A DNA stretch of 36,405 nt from an uncultured Pelagibacteraceae bacterium (GTDB lineage Bacteria > Pseudomonadota > Alphaproteobacteria > Pelagibacterales > Pelagibacteraceae), in the NCBI GenBank assembly GCA_913045275.1, contig CAJWPG010000008.1:1-36405 (forward strand). Direction: 5' to 3'. The notes beneath the pieces are model-generated. The model saw only the letters and a list, made by a program, of their open reading frames with translations. It did not search any database and was not told the DNA's origin. Position 1 is the first letter of the stretch, and the number at the start of each line of letters is the position of its first letter. The position numbers and the translations under genes are program-made. This document shows, piece by piece, positions 16,861 to 25,833 of the stretch.

Positions 16861-19202
16861 TAATAAAACTTTAAAATATTATTTTTTGAAACTTTATAAT
16901 TTAGATCATCAATACCAATATTTGATAAATTTTCAATTTTTTCCTCTTTAAAAGATTCTATAATCGTTTTTTTTGATCCAAAATCTGCTTTTTTTCCAGT
17001 TTTAGAATCAACAACCATCATTTTAATTCCTTTTGCAACCTTAAAAGGTCTAGCTTCATAATTGTTTACTATATTTTTTACAAACTCCTTAAATATTGGC
17101 ATTGCTGTTCTTGATCCAGTTTCGATTTTTCCTAAGCTTTTAGGGTTATCGTGTCCCACATAAACTCCAACAACCAATTTTGAAGTAAAACCTATGAACC
17201 ATGCATCGGCATTTTTATTTGTTGTTCCTGTTTTTCCTGCAATTTGTAAATTCAAATCTTTAAGGCCTCTTCCTGTTCCTCTTTTTATAACTCCTTCTAG
17301 TATTGAAGTCATTTGATATGCTGTTTGTGGCGAGAAAATATTTTTAAAATTATTTTTTATTTTTGGAATTTCAGTTCCATTAAATGATATTTGATCACAA
17401 TTATCACAAACTCTTTTTTCATTTTTAAATATTGTATTTCCTTCACTATCTTGAATTCTATCAATTAAAATAGGATCAACTAGCTTGCCTCCATTAACAA
17501 AAGAACAATAAGCAGTAGTTATTTTTAACAGTGTTGTCTCTTCAGAGCCAAGTGAAATTGACATAAGCTCTTTAGGATTTTCATAAATTTTTAGTTGTTT
17601 AGAAAATCCAATTATCTTATCGATTCCAAGTTCTTGTGCCACTCTAACTGTCATTAAGTTTCTAGATTTTTCAACACCTGTTCTTAAAGTAGAAGGTCCA
17701 TAAAATTTTTTACCGTAATTTTCGGGTTTCCACATTTTTAAGTCATTACCTTGATCGAGAACTATTGGCGCATCCAATATTATAGTAGAAGGAGTAAAGT
17801 TATTCTCTAAAGCTAAAGCATATATAAATGGTTTAAACGCTGAACCAGGTTGTCTTAAAGCTTGAGTTGCTCTATTAAATTCACTTTTTTTGAAACTAAA
17901 TCCTCCAGACATTGCCAAAATTCTTCCGCTAAAAGGATCCATGGCAATGATTCCTCCATTAGCCAAAGGAACTTGTTTCAAGCTATAGTTATTTTGATTT
18001 TTTTTTTTTACATATATTATGTCTCCAATTTTAAAAAGTTGATTTAGATTTTTTCTAGTCCAATTAATGTCTTCGTGTTTAATTATTCCAATTTCATTTT
18101 CTTTTGTTTCAATTACTGCTTCAAATTTATCTATTCTTTTTACAATTGCTATTTCCCAGCCAATTGATTTTTCTATATTAAATTTTTCTAATCCTTTGCT
18201 CCATTCGCTATTTATTTTTTTATTTAAAAGAGGTCCTCTCCATCCTCTTCTTTTATCATATTTTTCCAAACCATCTCTTAGTGCTTTTGTGGCTATATTT
18301 TGTAAATTTAAGTCTATTGGAGTTTTAATATTAAATCCTTTTTTATAAACTTTATCAAAACCATAACTGTTAATTACTTTTTTTCTAACTTCTTCAACAA
18401 AATATCTTGAATCTTCTAAATAAATTCTTTTTCTTTTTCTTAATTTTATTTCAGATTTAATTAATTTATTATAATTATTGTTATCTATATATGAATTTTC
18501 TAAAAGATTATTAATAACAAGATTTCTTCTGTATTTGGCCAGCTTTTTATTTTTGTAAGGATTGTATTTGCTTGGAGCTTTTGGTAATGCCGCCAAAAGT
18601 GCTGCTTCTGAATAATTTAATTCGTTTATTGATTTATCAAAATATCTAAGACTTGCGGAAGCTATTCCGTAGCTTCCTTCTCCTAAATAAATTTGATTTA
18701 AATATAACTCCAATATTCTTTCTTTTGATAGGGCTCTTTCAATTCTAAATGCAAGAATAGCTTCTTTAATCTTTCTATCGATGCTTACTTCATTGTTTAA
18801 TAGAAAATTCTTTGCTACCTGCTGAGTAATCGTAGACGCCCCTTCTAATCTTTTTGAATTTAATAGATTAAAAACATTGTTTTTAAATGCTCTTATTACT
18901 CCTTTAGCATCTACTCCTGGATGTTTGAAAAAATTTTTATCTTCCGCAGACAAAAAGGCATTTATTACTACATAAGGAATAGAATCATAGGGAACGAAAA
19001 TTCTCTTTTCTGCAGAAAAATCGCTTACAAGTACACCATTTCCTGCATAAAGTTTGCTGGAGACTGAAGGTTTATAATTTTTTAGATATTTGTAATCTGG
19101 TAATTTATTTGAATAAATCCACAGTATTGAAATAACTGATAATAAAATCCCCGTTGATATTAACGAAAAAAAAATTAGCATTTTTTTAATTAATGAGATC
19201 AT
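16860..19202 (-). CDS. mrcA: Penicillin-binding protein 1A (bifunctional transglycosylase/transpeptidase)
   Basis: SAEDKNFFKHPGVDAKGVIRA, EGASTITQQVAKNFLL, RQPGSAFKPFIYALA (SxxK), KSRN (SxN), KTGTT (KTG). Confidence 0.95.
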   Translation of the reverse strand: MISLIKKMLIFFSLISTGILLSVISILWIYSNKLPDYKYLKNYKPSVSSKLYAGNGVLVSDFSAEKRIFVPYDSIPYVVINAFLSAEDKNFFKHPGVDAKGVIRAFKNNVFNLLNSKRLEGASTITQQVAKNFLLNNEVSIDRKIKEAILAFRIERALSKERILELYLNQIYLGEGSYGIASASLRYFDKSINELNYSEAALLAALPKAPSKYNPYKNKKLAKYRRNLVINNLLENSYIDNNNYNKLIKSEIKLRKRKRIYLEDSRYFVEEVRKKVINSYGFDKVYKKGFNIKTPIDLNLQNIATKALRDGLEKYDKRRGWRGPLLNKKINSEWSKGLEKFNIEKSIGWEIAIVKRIDKFEAVIETKENEIGIIKHEDINWTRKNLNQLFKIGDIIYVKKKNQNNYSLKQVPLANGGIIAMDPFSGRILAMSGGFSFKKSEFNRATQALRQPGSAFKPFIYALALENNFTPSTIILDAPIVLDQGNDLKMWKPENYGKKFYGPSTLRTGVEKSRNLMTVRVAQELGIDKIIGFSKQLKIYENPKELMSISLGSEETTLLKITTAYCSFVNGGKLVDPILIDRIQDSEGNTIFKNEKRVCDNCDQISFNGTEIPKIKNNFKNIFSPQTAYQMTSILEGVIKRGTGRGLKDLNLQIAGKTGTTNKNADAWFIGFTSKLVVGVYVGHDNPKSLGKIETGSRTAMPIFKEFVKNIVNNYEARPFKVAKGIKMMVVDSKTGKKADFGSKKTIIESFKEEKIENLSNIGIDDLNYKVSKNNILKFY

Positions 19203-19280
19203 TTTAGTATTATTTATTTAACGAATTTGTTATTGTTGTGGCACCGAATTTAAAAAAACTATGAAAATATATCAAAAATT

Positions 19281-21029
19281 ATGCCAAAAAATTTATACAT
19301 TGATGCATCGCATCCAAGTGAAACTAGAGTTGTGCTTAAAAATGAGAACCATATTGAAGATTACGAATATGAAAGCATCAACAATACACTAATTAAAAAT
19401 AATATCTATTTAGGAAAAGTAAGCAGAATAGAACCGTCTTTACAAGCTGCATTTATTGACTTCGGTCGAGAACGGCATGGATTTTTGTCATTTAATGATA
19501 TCCAGACCGACTACTATCAAATTCCTCAAAGTGATTTAGAAAAAATTAAAAAAGAAGAAGAAAAAGCAAGAGAAGAACTTTTAAAAGAAAGTGAAAATAT
19601 TGAAAATAAAATTCTAGAAGGGGAAAATAATGTTAAGATTAAGGACCCAGTAGAAAAAGAAGAACAAGCCGAAGAGGATGAGAAGAAAAAAATTCCTAAA
19701 AAAAGATATAAAATTCAAGAAGTAATTAAACCTAATCAAGTTATTTTGGTACAAGTGCTTAAAGATGAAAAAGGTTTTAAAGGCGCTGCATTAAGTACAT
19801 TCATATCAATAGCTGGTAAATATATTGTGTTAATGCCTAATACCGCAAAAGGCGGGGGAATATCAAGAAAAATATTTAATCCCGGCGAACGAAAAAAAAT
19901 AAGAGTCATCCTGAATGAAATAGAAGTTCCTAAAGAAATGGGAATTATTGTAAGAACTGCTGGATTAAACAAAACTAAAAATGAAATAAATAATGATTTA
20001 AAAAATTTAATTTCAATTTGGAATTCTATAAAAGAAAATGCGATGAACGCAATTGCACCAACATTGATTCATCAAGAAAGTGATATTATTAAAAGAAGTA
20101 TAAGAGATATGTATGACGATGAAACTCAAAGTATAATTATTGAAGGTAATGAAGGTTATCAGAAAGCAAAAAACTATATGAAGTTGATGATGCCTAAAGA
20201 ATTAAAAAAAGTAAAAAAATATAGGGAAAAAACGCCTTTGTTTTTTAGAGAAAATATTGAAAAAAAACTTTTTGAAATTTTTAAATCAGAAGTGAAACTT
20301 AACTCCGGAGGTTATTTGGTTATAAATCCAACTGAAGCTTTGGTGTCAATAGATGTCAATTCAGGAAAATCTATAAAACAAAAAAATGTTGAAAATACAG
20401 CCTTAGATACAAACCTTGAGGCTGCCGAAGAAATTGCCAGACAAATCAAAATTAGAGATCTTTCAGGTTTAATTATTATTGATTTTATTGACATGTTGAA
20501 TTTTGGAAATCGAAAACAGGTAGAAAGAAAAATTAAAGAAAGTTGTAGAAGTGATAGGGCAAGAATCCAAGTTGGTAGAATAAGTAATTTTGGTCTACTA
20601 GAAATGTCTAGACAAAGATTAAGAGAAAGTAATGTAAAATGGTCAATTAAATTAACTAATGAATCATTCGCATTAAAAATATTAAAAATGATTGAAATAA
20701 AAACAATAGAAAATAAAGCAAAAATTATTAACCTACAAATAAATAATAAAATTTCTGTTTTTATTAATGAAAACTTTAAAGAAGGTCTAAATTATTTTGA
20801 ACAGAAAAATAAAGTAAAAATTAATATAAATTCTAATGATAAATTAAATTTATCTGAATTTTTAATTGAATATCAATTAAAATCTAAAAAAGTGATAGAG
20901 AAAGTAGAAAATCTCGAAAGTTTAAAAAAAGTTGTAATTGAAAATAAAAATAAAAAAACAAATCAAAGCTCACGAAAAAAAATATTTATAAAAAAAAAAT
21001 ATAAAAAAAAGTTTATTAAAAAAAACTAA
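19281..21029 (+). CDS. rne: Ribonuclease E/G family endoribonuclease, short form
   Basis: NIYLGKVSRIEPSLQAAFIDFGRERHGFL (S1), LVSIDVNSGKS and LIIIDFIDM catalytic Asp segments, NFGLLEMSRQRLRES; 582 aa with Lys-rich tail. Confidence 0.93.
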   Translation: MPKNLYIDASHPSETRVVLKNENHIEDYEYESINNTLIKNNIYLGKVSRIEPSLQAAFIDFGRERHGFLSFNDIQTDYYQIPQSDLEKIKKEEEKAREELLKESENIENKILEGENNVKIKDPVEKEEQAEEDEKKKIPKKRYKIQEVIKPNQVILVQVLKDEKGFKGAALSTFISIAGKYIVLMPNTAKGGGISRKIFNPGERKKIRVILNEIEVPKEMGIIVRTAGLNKTKNEINNDLKNLISIWNSIKENAMNAIAPTLIHQESDIIKRSIRDMYDDETQSIIIEGNEGYQKAKNYMKLMMPKELKKVKKYREKTPLFFRENIEKKLFEIFKSEVKLNSGGYLVINPTEALVSIDVNSGKSIKQKNVENTALDTNLEAAEEIARQIKIRDLSGLIIIDFIDMLNFGNRKQVERKIKESCRSDRARIQVGRISNFGLLEMSRQRLRESNVKWSIKLTNESFALKILKMIEIKTIENKAKIINLQINNKISVFINENFKEGLNYFEQKNKVKININSNDKLNLSEFLIEYQLKSKKVIEKVENLESLKKVVIENKNKKTNQSSRKKIFIKKKYKKKFIKKN

Positions 21030-21802
21030 ATTAACCCTTTATTACTGGTTGAAGCAGATCCAAATAAGTTAGGTTGAATTCTGCCTGAAAGAAAAGATTT
21101 TCTTCCAGCAATTACAGCAAATTTCATTGCCTCAGCCATTTCAAAAGGAATCTTTGCTTTTGCAATTGCTGTATTTATTAGAACTCCATCGCAACCTAGC
21201 TCCATAGCTACTACAGCATCCGATGCTTGTCCTATTCCTGCATCAATAATTAATGGTAGCTTTGTTTGAGATCTAATTATTCTTAAATTTATTTTATTTT
21301 GAATACCTAATCCAGATCCGATTGGAGCAGCTAAAGGCATTATAGCAGAAGCTCCTGCATTTTCTAATCTCTTTGCCATTAGAGGATCGTCATTGCAATA
21401 AACCATAACGTTGAATCCTTCTTTGGTTAAAATCTCTGTGGACTTTAAGGTTTCAATTGTATCTGGAAATAAATTTTTTTTATCTCCTAAAACTTCTAGT
21501 TTTACTAGTTTCCATCCTCCAATTTCTCTGGCAAGTCTTAAGGTTCTTAGAGCTTCTTCAGAGGTAAAACATCCTGCCGTATTTGGTAAATACGTAATTT
21601 TTTTTGGGTCTATATAATCCATTAGCAGTGGTTTTGATTTGTCAATAATATTTACTCTTCTGACTGCAACAGTAACTATATCTGCGCCGGATATTTTTAT
21701 AGCTTTTGCGCAATCTGACATATTCTTATATTTGCCGGTTCCAACAATTAACCTGGAAGAAAATTTTTTTTTACCGACTATAAATTGATCTTTTTTGCTC
21801 AT
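21026..21802 (-). CDS. thiG: Thiazole synthase
   Basis: FSSRLIVGTGKYK, ADIVTVAVRRVN, LPNTAGCFTSEEALRTLRLARE, KLEVLGD, PLIIDAGIGQASDA. Confidence 0.96.
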   Translation of the reverse strand: MSKKDQFIVGKKKFSSRLIVGTGKYKNMSDCAKAIKISGADIVTVAVRRVNIIDKSKPLLMDYIDPKKITYLPNTAGCFTSEEALRTLRLAREIGGWKLVKLEVLGDKKNLFPDTIETLKSTEILTKEGFNVMVYCNDDPLMAKRLENAGASAIMPLAAPIGSGLGIQNKINLRIIRSQTKLPLIIDAGIGQASDAVVAMELGCDGVLINTAIAKAKIPFEMAEAMKFAVIAGRKSFLSGRIQPNLFGSASTSNKGLI

Positions 21803-22020
21803 TAGCCTCCGCCAATAAAATTAACAATTTCAATTTTGTCTCCAGATTTTAAAATAATTTTACTTATTCTTTTTTTATTTACAATTTCTCGATTTAGCTC
21901 AATAGCAACCTTTTTAATTGGCAATTTTAACTTATCAATTAGATTTTTTAATGAAAATTTTAAATTTACAGCTATTTGTTTACCATTGACTGTAATTTTT
22001 ATTTTATTTTTTTTTCTCAT
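21802..22020 (-). CDS. thiS: Sulfur carrier protein ThiS
   Basis: KIKITVNGKQIAVN...KIEIVNFIGGG, C-terminal Gly-Gly; adjacent to thiG. Start corrected to Met at 22020. Confidence 0.9.
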   Translation of the reverse strand: MRKKNKIKITVNGKQIAVNLKFSLKNLIDKLKLPIKKVAIELNREIVNKKRISKIILKSGDKIEIVNFIGGG

Positions 22021-22036
22021 AGAATATAAGGTTTTT

Positions 22037-22480
22037 GTGAGCAAAATACTAATTATCAACGGTCCGAATCTTAATCTATTAGGAGAAAGAGAACAATCAC
22101 AATATGGAAAAAAAGATTATAAGTTTTTAGAGGATATTTGTTTAAATAGAGCCAAAGAATTAAAAATAGAATTAGAGCTTAAACAATCAAATGTAGAAGG
22201 TGAAATAGTAAGTATTATCCAAGATGCTAGAATTAGTCATGATGGAATAATCATTAATGCCGGAGGATATACTCATACTTCTGTGGCTATCAGAGATTCT
22301 TTAAGTATTTTTAAAAAACCTATTATAGAACTTCACATTTCAAATATCTATAAAAGAGAAAATTTTAGACATAAATCTTTAATAAGCGATGTTGTGACCG
22401 GGGGTATTTTTGGACTTGGTACAAATGGTTATATTTTAGCCATAAATTCTATGCAAAAGCTATTGGAAAATGGAAATTGA
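22037..22480 (+). CDS. aroQ: 3-dehydroquinate dehydratase, type II
   Basis: SKILIINGPNLNLLGEREQSQYG, INAGGYTHTSVAIRDSL, ELHISNIYKRENFRHKS. GTG start at 22037, in frame with the longer track ORF, with upstream AAGG. Confidence 0.93.
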   Translation: MSKILIINGPNLNLLGEREQSQYGKKDYKFLEDICLNRAKELKIELELKQSNVEGEIVSIIQDARISHDGIIINAGGYTHTSVAIRDSLSIFKKPIIELHISNIYKRENFRHKSLISDVVTGGIFGLGTNGYILAINSMQKLLENGN

Positions 22481-22826
22481 TAAAAAAATAATATTAAAAC
22501 TAATTCAGGTATTAGAAGATCTAAAAAAATCATTAAAGGGAATTAACTTAGATAGTAAAGAAGAATCTCTAGTAGAAGAAATCGAAATACCTGGAACAGT
22601 AATAAAAAGCCCAATAGTCGGAACTGCTTATCTTGCTACTGAACCAGGAGGAAAAAAATTCATAGAGATAGGAAAAAAAATTAAAAAAGGAGATACCATC
22701 ATGATAGTTGAGGCAATGAAAACTATGAATCATGTCCCTTCATCTTCGGATGGAATAGTTAAAGAAATTTCTGTAGAAGATGGTCAACCAGTTGAGTTTG
22801 GTCAAAAACTTATAATCCTTGAGTAA
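22470..22826 (+). CDS. accB: Acetyl-CoA carboxylase biotin carboxyl carrier protein
   Basis: IKSPIVGTAYLATEPGG, biotinylation motif VEAMKTMN; aroQ-accB-accC order. Confidence 0.95.
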   Translation: MEIDKKIILKLIQVLEDLKKSLKGINLDSKEESLVEEIEIPGTVIKSPIVGTAYLATEPGGKKFIEIGKKIKKGDTIMIVEAMKTMNHVPSSSDGIVKEISVEDGQPVEFGQKLIILE

Positions 22827-24163
22827 TGTTCGGCAAAATATTAATAGCTAATCGAGGAGAAATTGCAGTCAGAATAATAAGGGCGTGTAAGGAATGGGGT
22901 ATAGCGACCGTAGCAATTCATTCAGATGTAGATAAAAATAGTATGCATGTAAGATTAGCGGATGAGAGTATTTGCGTTGGAACGCATCAACCAGCTAATA
23001 GTTATTTAAATATTCCATCAATAATGTCCGCTATTGAATTAACAAAGGCTGATGCAGTCCATCCTGGGTATGGATTTTTATCTGAAAATACAGAGTTCGC
23101 AAAAATCTTGGAAGATTATAAAATTAAATTTATTGGCCCTTCATCAAAATTAATAAAAATGATGGGAGATAAAATTCAAGCAAAGCTGATTGCTAAAAAA
23201 TATGGTTTGCCAGTTATCGAAGGTTCTGAAAGTGGTGTTTCAAACATAAATGAGGCAAAAAAAATAATCAAAAACATAGGTTTTCCAGTTCTTATAAAAG
23301 CCGCGGGCGGTGGAGGTGGAAAAGGAATGAAAATAGTAAATAAAGAAGAAGAATTTGAAAGTTTATTTTTAACAGCAAAATTAGAAGCAAAGAAATTTTT
23401 TGGTAACGATGAAGTTTATATTGAAAAATTTTTTCAGAACCCAAGACACATAGAGGTACAAATTTTATCAGGAAAAAATAGAACTATTCATTTACATGAA
23501 AGAGATTGTTCAGTTCAAAGAAGACATCAAAAATTAATTGAAGAAACTCCAAGCCCTATATTGACGGATGAGTTAAGAAATGAGCTATTTGAAAAAACAG
23601 TAAAAATGGTTGGTCAAATAGGTTATGAAGGTGCTGGTACTGTTGAATTTATTTTCGAAAATAACAAATTCTATTTTTTAGAAATGAATACAAGAGTGCA
23701 AGTTGAACACCCGGTTACGGAAGTTGTTACAGGAATTGATATTATTAAAGAGCAAATTAATATTGCTTTCAGTGGGGAAACTTCATTAAAACAAGAAGAC
23801 ATTAAACCAAGAGGACATGCTATTGAATGTAGGATTAATGCAGAAGATCCGAGTAAAAACTTTCAACCTTCCCCTGGTACAATTGGGATGTGTCATCAAC
23901 CATCTGGATTTAGAACTAGAGTAGACGGTTCAATATATCAAGGTTATAAAGTTACACCTTATTATGACAGTATGATTTGTAAACTTATTTGTCATGGAAG
24001 AAATAGAGGCGAAGCAATCCAAAGAATGAAAAGATCATTGGATGAATTTGTAATTGAAGGGATTCAAACAACAATTGATTTACATAAAAAACTGCTCGAC
24101 CATAAAAAATTTATTTCATCTGATTATAATGTTAGCTGGTTAGATAATGAAAAAATTATCTAA
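22826..24163 (+). CDS. accC: Acetyl-CoA carboxylase biotin carboxylase subunit
   Basis: FGKILIANRGEIAVRIIRACKE, HPGYGFLSEN, KAAGGGGGKGMKIV, EMNTRVQVEHPVTE. Confidence 0.97.
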   Translation: MFGKILIANRGEIAVRIIRACKEWGIATVAIHSDVDKNSMHVRLADESICVGTHQPANSYLNIPSIMSAIELTKADAVHPGYGFLSENTEFAKILEDYKIKFIGPSSKLIKMMGDKIQAKLIAKKYGLPVIEGSESGVSNINEAKKIIKNIGFPVLIKAAGGGGGKGMKIVNKEEEFESLFLTAKLEAKKFFGNDEVYIEKFFQNPRHIEVQILSGKNRTIHLHERDCSVQRRHQKLIEETPSPILTDELRNELFEKTVKMVGQIGYEGAGTVEFIFENNKFYFLEMNTRVQVEHPVTEVVTGIDIIKEQINIAFSGETSLKQEDIKPRGHAIECRINAEDPSKNFQPSPGTIGMCHQPSGFRTRVDGSIYQGYKVTPYYDSMICKLICHGRNRGEAIQRMKRSLDEFVIEGIQTTIDLHKKLLDHKKFISSDYNVSWLDNEKII

Positions 24164-24567
24164 CTATAGCATTTTTTAAGCCATATATCATAAACTGGAT
24201 GATCAAATGGTCTAATTGAAGGGCTAGAAGCGAACGTCCAACCATTAAAAATATACACTCTATTATTATTTGTTGTTTTTAAATCTTTTACCTGCATATA
24301 AGCTGTAACTTCAGGATCATCATCAAATTGTGAGTTTTGACATTTTAAAACATTGATTAATAAATTTTGGAAAATAAATTCTTCTCCTATCGTAATTTTA
24401 ACACTTGAAGTTTTTGAACTTACTTTGTCTAAAATATTTAATTCTGCAAATTTTTCATTTATTTGAAGTTTTTCTGAATAAGTATTGATACTGAATAATT
24501 GACTAATAAAAAGTATACAAATAACTAAGTTAGCTTTTCCAAGAATTGTATTTTTTTTTAAGTACAT
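24160..24567 (-). CDS. DUF2155 domain-containing secreted protein
   Basis: N-terminal signal-like segment; VYIFNGWTFASSPSIRPFDHPVYDIWLKKC typical of DUF2155. Confidence 0.85.
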   Translation of the reverse strand: MYLKKNTILGKANLVICILFISQLFSINTYSEKLQINEKFAELNILDKVSSKTSSVKITIGEEFIFQNLLINVLKCQNSQFDDDPEVTAYMQVKDLKTTNNNRVYIFNGWTFASSPSIRPFDHPVYDIWLKKCYS

Positions 24568-24889
24568 TTATATTTTTTTTTGGATGATATGAATTTTCAG
24601 TTCCTGTTTGGTTGGGCAAATGTTCTTTTTGCCACTTATATTTTTTCAAATCGCGTGAATTTTCTATTTTGTTGCTAATATGATGCATCCAAGAATACCA
24701 TTCTTCAGGTATCTTTGAAGCTTCAACTTCACCTTTGTAAATAACCCACCTTTTTCCTGAATTACTTTGGTAATATTTGTTTCCTTTTTCGTCTTTACCG
24801 ACATATTTTCCATAAAAAAATATTTGAATTCTAGTTCCAAGAGTTTGCTGATTCCACCAGGTGAAAATTTCTTTAAAAATTGTCAACAT
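24530..24889 (-). CDS. NDUFA12-family complex I accessory subunit/assembly protein
   Basis: YVGKDEKGNKYYQ...RWVIYKGEVEASKIPEEWYSWMHHISNK; adjacency to DUF2155 is typical of alphaproteobacteria. Confidence 0.9.
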   Translation of the reverse strand: MLTIFKEIFTWWNQQTLGTRIQIFFYGKYVGKDEKGNKYYQSNSGKRWVIYKGEVEASKIPEEWYSWMHHISNKIENSRDLKKYKWQKEHLPNQTGTENSYHPKKNINVLKKKYNSWKS

Positions 24890-24999
24890 AAAAATAAATT
24901 ATTATTTCAATTTCAAATTGTAAAATATAAATTAGACTAAAAATTAAATTTGTATATACATAATTAGTTAAAGATTCAAATTTATAAACAAAAAAGATA

Positions 25000-25833
25000 A
25001 TGGCAAAGTATTTAGTTGAAACTTATTATACCTGTAGCATTAAAGTAAGTCATTACCTGGACGATATAAGTGAAAATACACTTAAAAATTTAGAAAAACA
25101 GGAAGATGGTAAATTTGAAATTCTAGACATGAAGCTAGATAATAGAAAAACAAAAAATCTTGATAAAAAAGATGATAAAGAAGTTGATATTATTGAAAAT
25201 GAAAAGAAGACAATAGTTTCAGATAATTCAAAAAACCAAACATTAAAAATAAACGATAATATTTTAGGAAATGTTAAAGAAAACTTGGGTAAAAGATTTA
25301 GCATGCCAGATAGAAGAAAAGGTTATATTCAAAAAGCTTCGATAGGTAATCACAAAGTATATTTGCATACAGGTGAATATGAGGATGGGAAAATTGGTGA
25401 AATTTTTATTGATACAAGTAAGGAAGGCGAATTAGTAAAAGCTCTAATGAATAATTTTGCAATAGCTGTATCATTAGGTTTACAATATGGAGTTCCTCTT
25501 GACGAATTTGTAAATGCTTATGTTGACACAAAATTTGAACCTTCTGGAAAAGTTTATGGAAACGATAGAATTCTAAGTGCTACTTCCATACTAGATTACA
25601 TATTTAGAGAACTTTCTATTTCCTATCTTAATAGAGAAGATTTAGCTCATACACCTTCAATAGGAGGTGTTGAAAAATCTGATGAAAATACTTCGGAAGA
25701 TAATTTAGAAAATCAAAACAAATTTTTAAAGCTAGTAAAAGACATTACAAGCAAAGGATTTGTTAGAAGTGACTACAAGAAAAAACTTGTTGATCTTTCA
25801 GATATTAGGATTAATCTTAAGGGTAAAAAATAA
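25000..25833 (+). CDS. Stand-alone TSCPD-domain protein related to the C-terminus of B12-dependent ribonucleotide reductase NrdJ
   Basis: [39 protein letters not shown]...[62 protein letters not shown] matches the NrdJ C-terminal/TSCPD pattern; no catalytic barrel in 277 aa. Confidence 0.85.
   Translation: MAKYLVETYYTCSIKVSHYLDDISENTLKNLEKQEDGKFEILDMKLDNRKTKNLDKKDDKEVDIIENEKKTIVSDNSKNQTLKINDNILGNVKENLGKRFSMPDRRKGYIQKASIGNHKVYLHTGEYEDGKIGEIFIDTSKEGELVKALMNNFAIAVSLGLQYGVPLDEFVNAYVDTKFEPSGKVYGNDRILSATSILDYIFRELSISYLNREDLAHTPSIGGVEKSDENTSEDNLENQNKFLKLVKDITSKGFVRSDYKKKLVDLSDIRINLKGKK

Noticed and set aside
17862-20494. Small ORFs antisense to PBP1A (17862..18047, 18067..18348) and rne (19736..19972, 20312..20494)
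   Set aside because: No motifs and fully contained in conserved genes.
21836-22036. Extended N-terminus of AroQ in the ORF track
   Set aside because: Hydrophobic extension is antisense to thiS; the conserved enzyme begins at the GTG at 22037.
24951-24960. 10-bp palindrome TGTATATACA upstream of the TSCPD gene
   Set aside because: Too short in AT-rich DNA to distinguish from chance, and the flanks do not extend the symmetry.
25053-25304. Minus-strand ORF (83 aa) antisense to the TSCPD gene
   Set aside because: Falls opposite the Lys/Asp-rich linker, whose complement naturally reads as a Phe/Ser/Leu-rich open frame.
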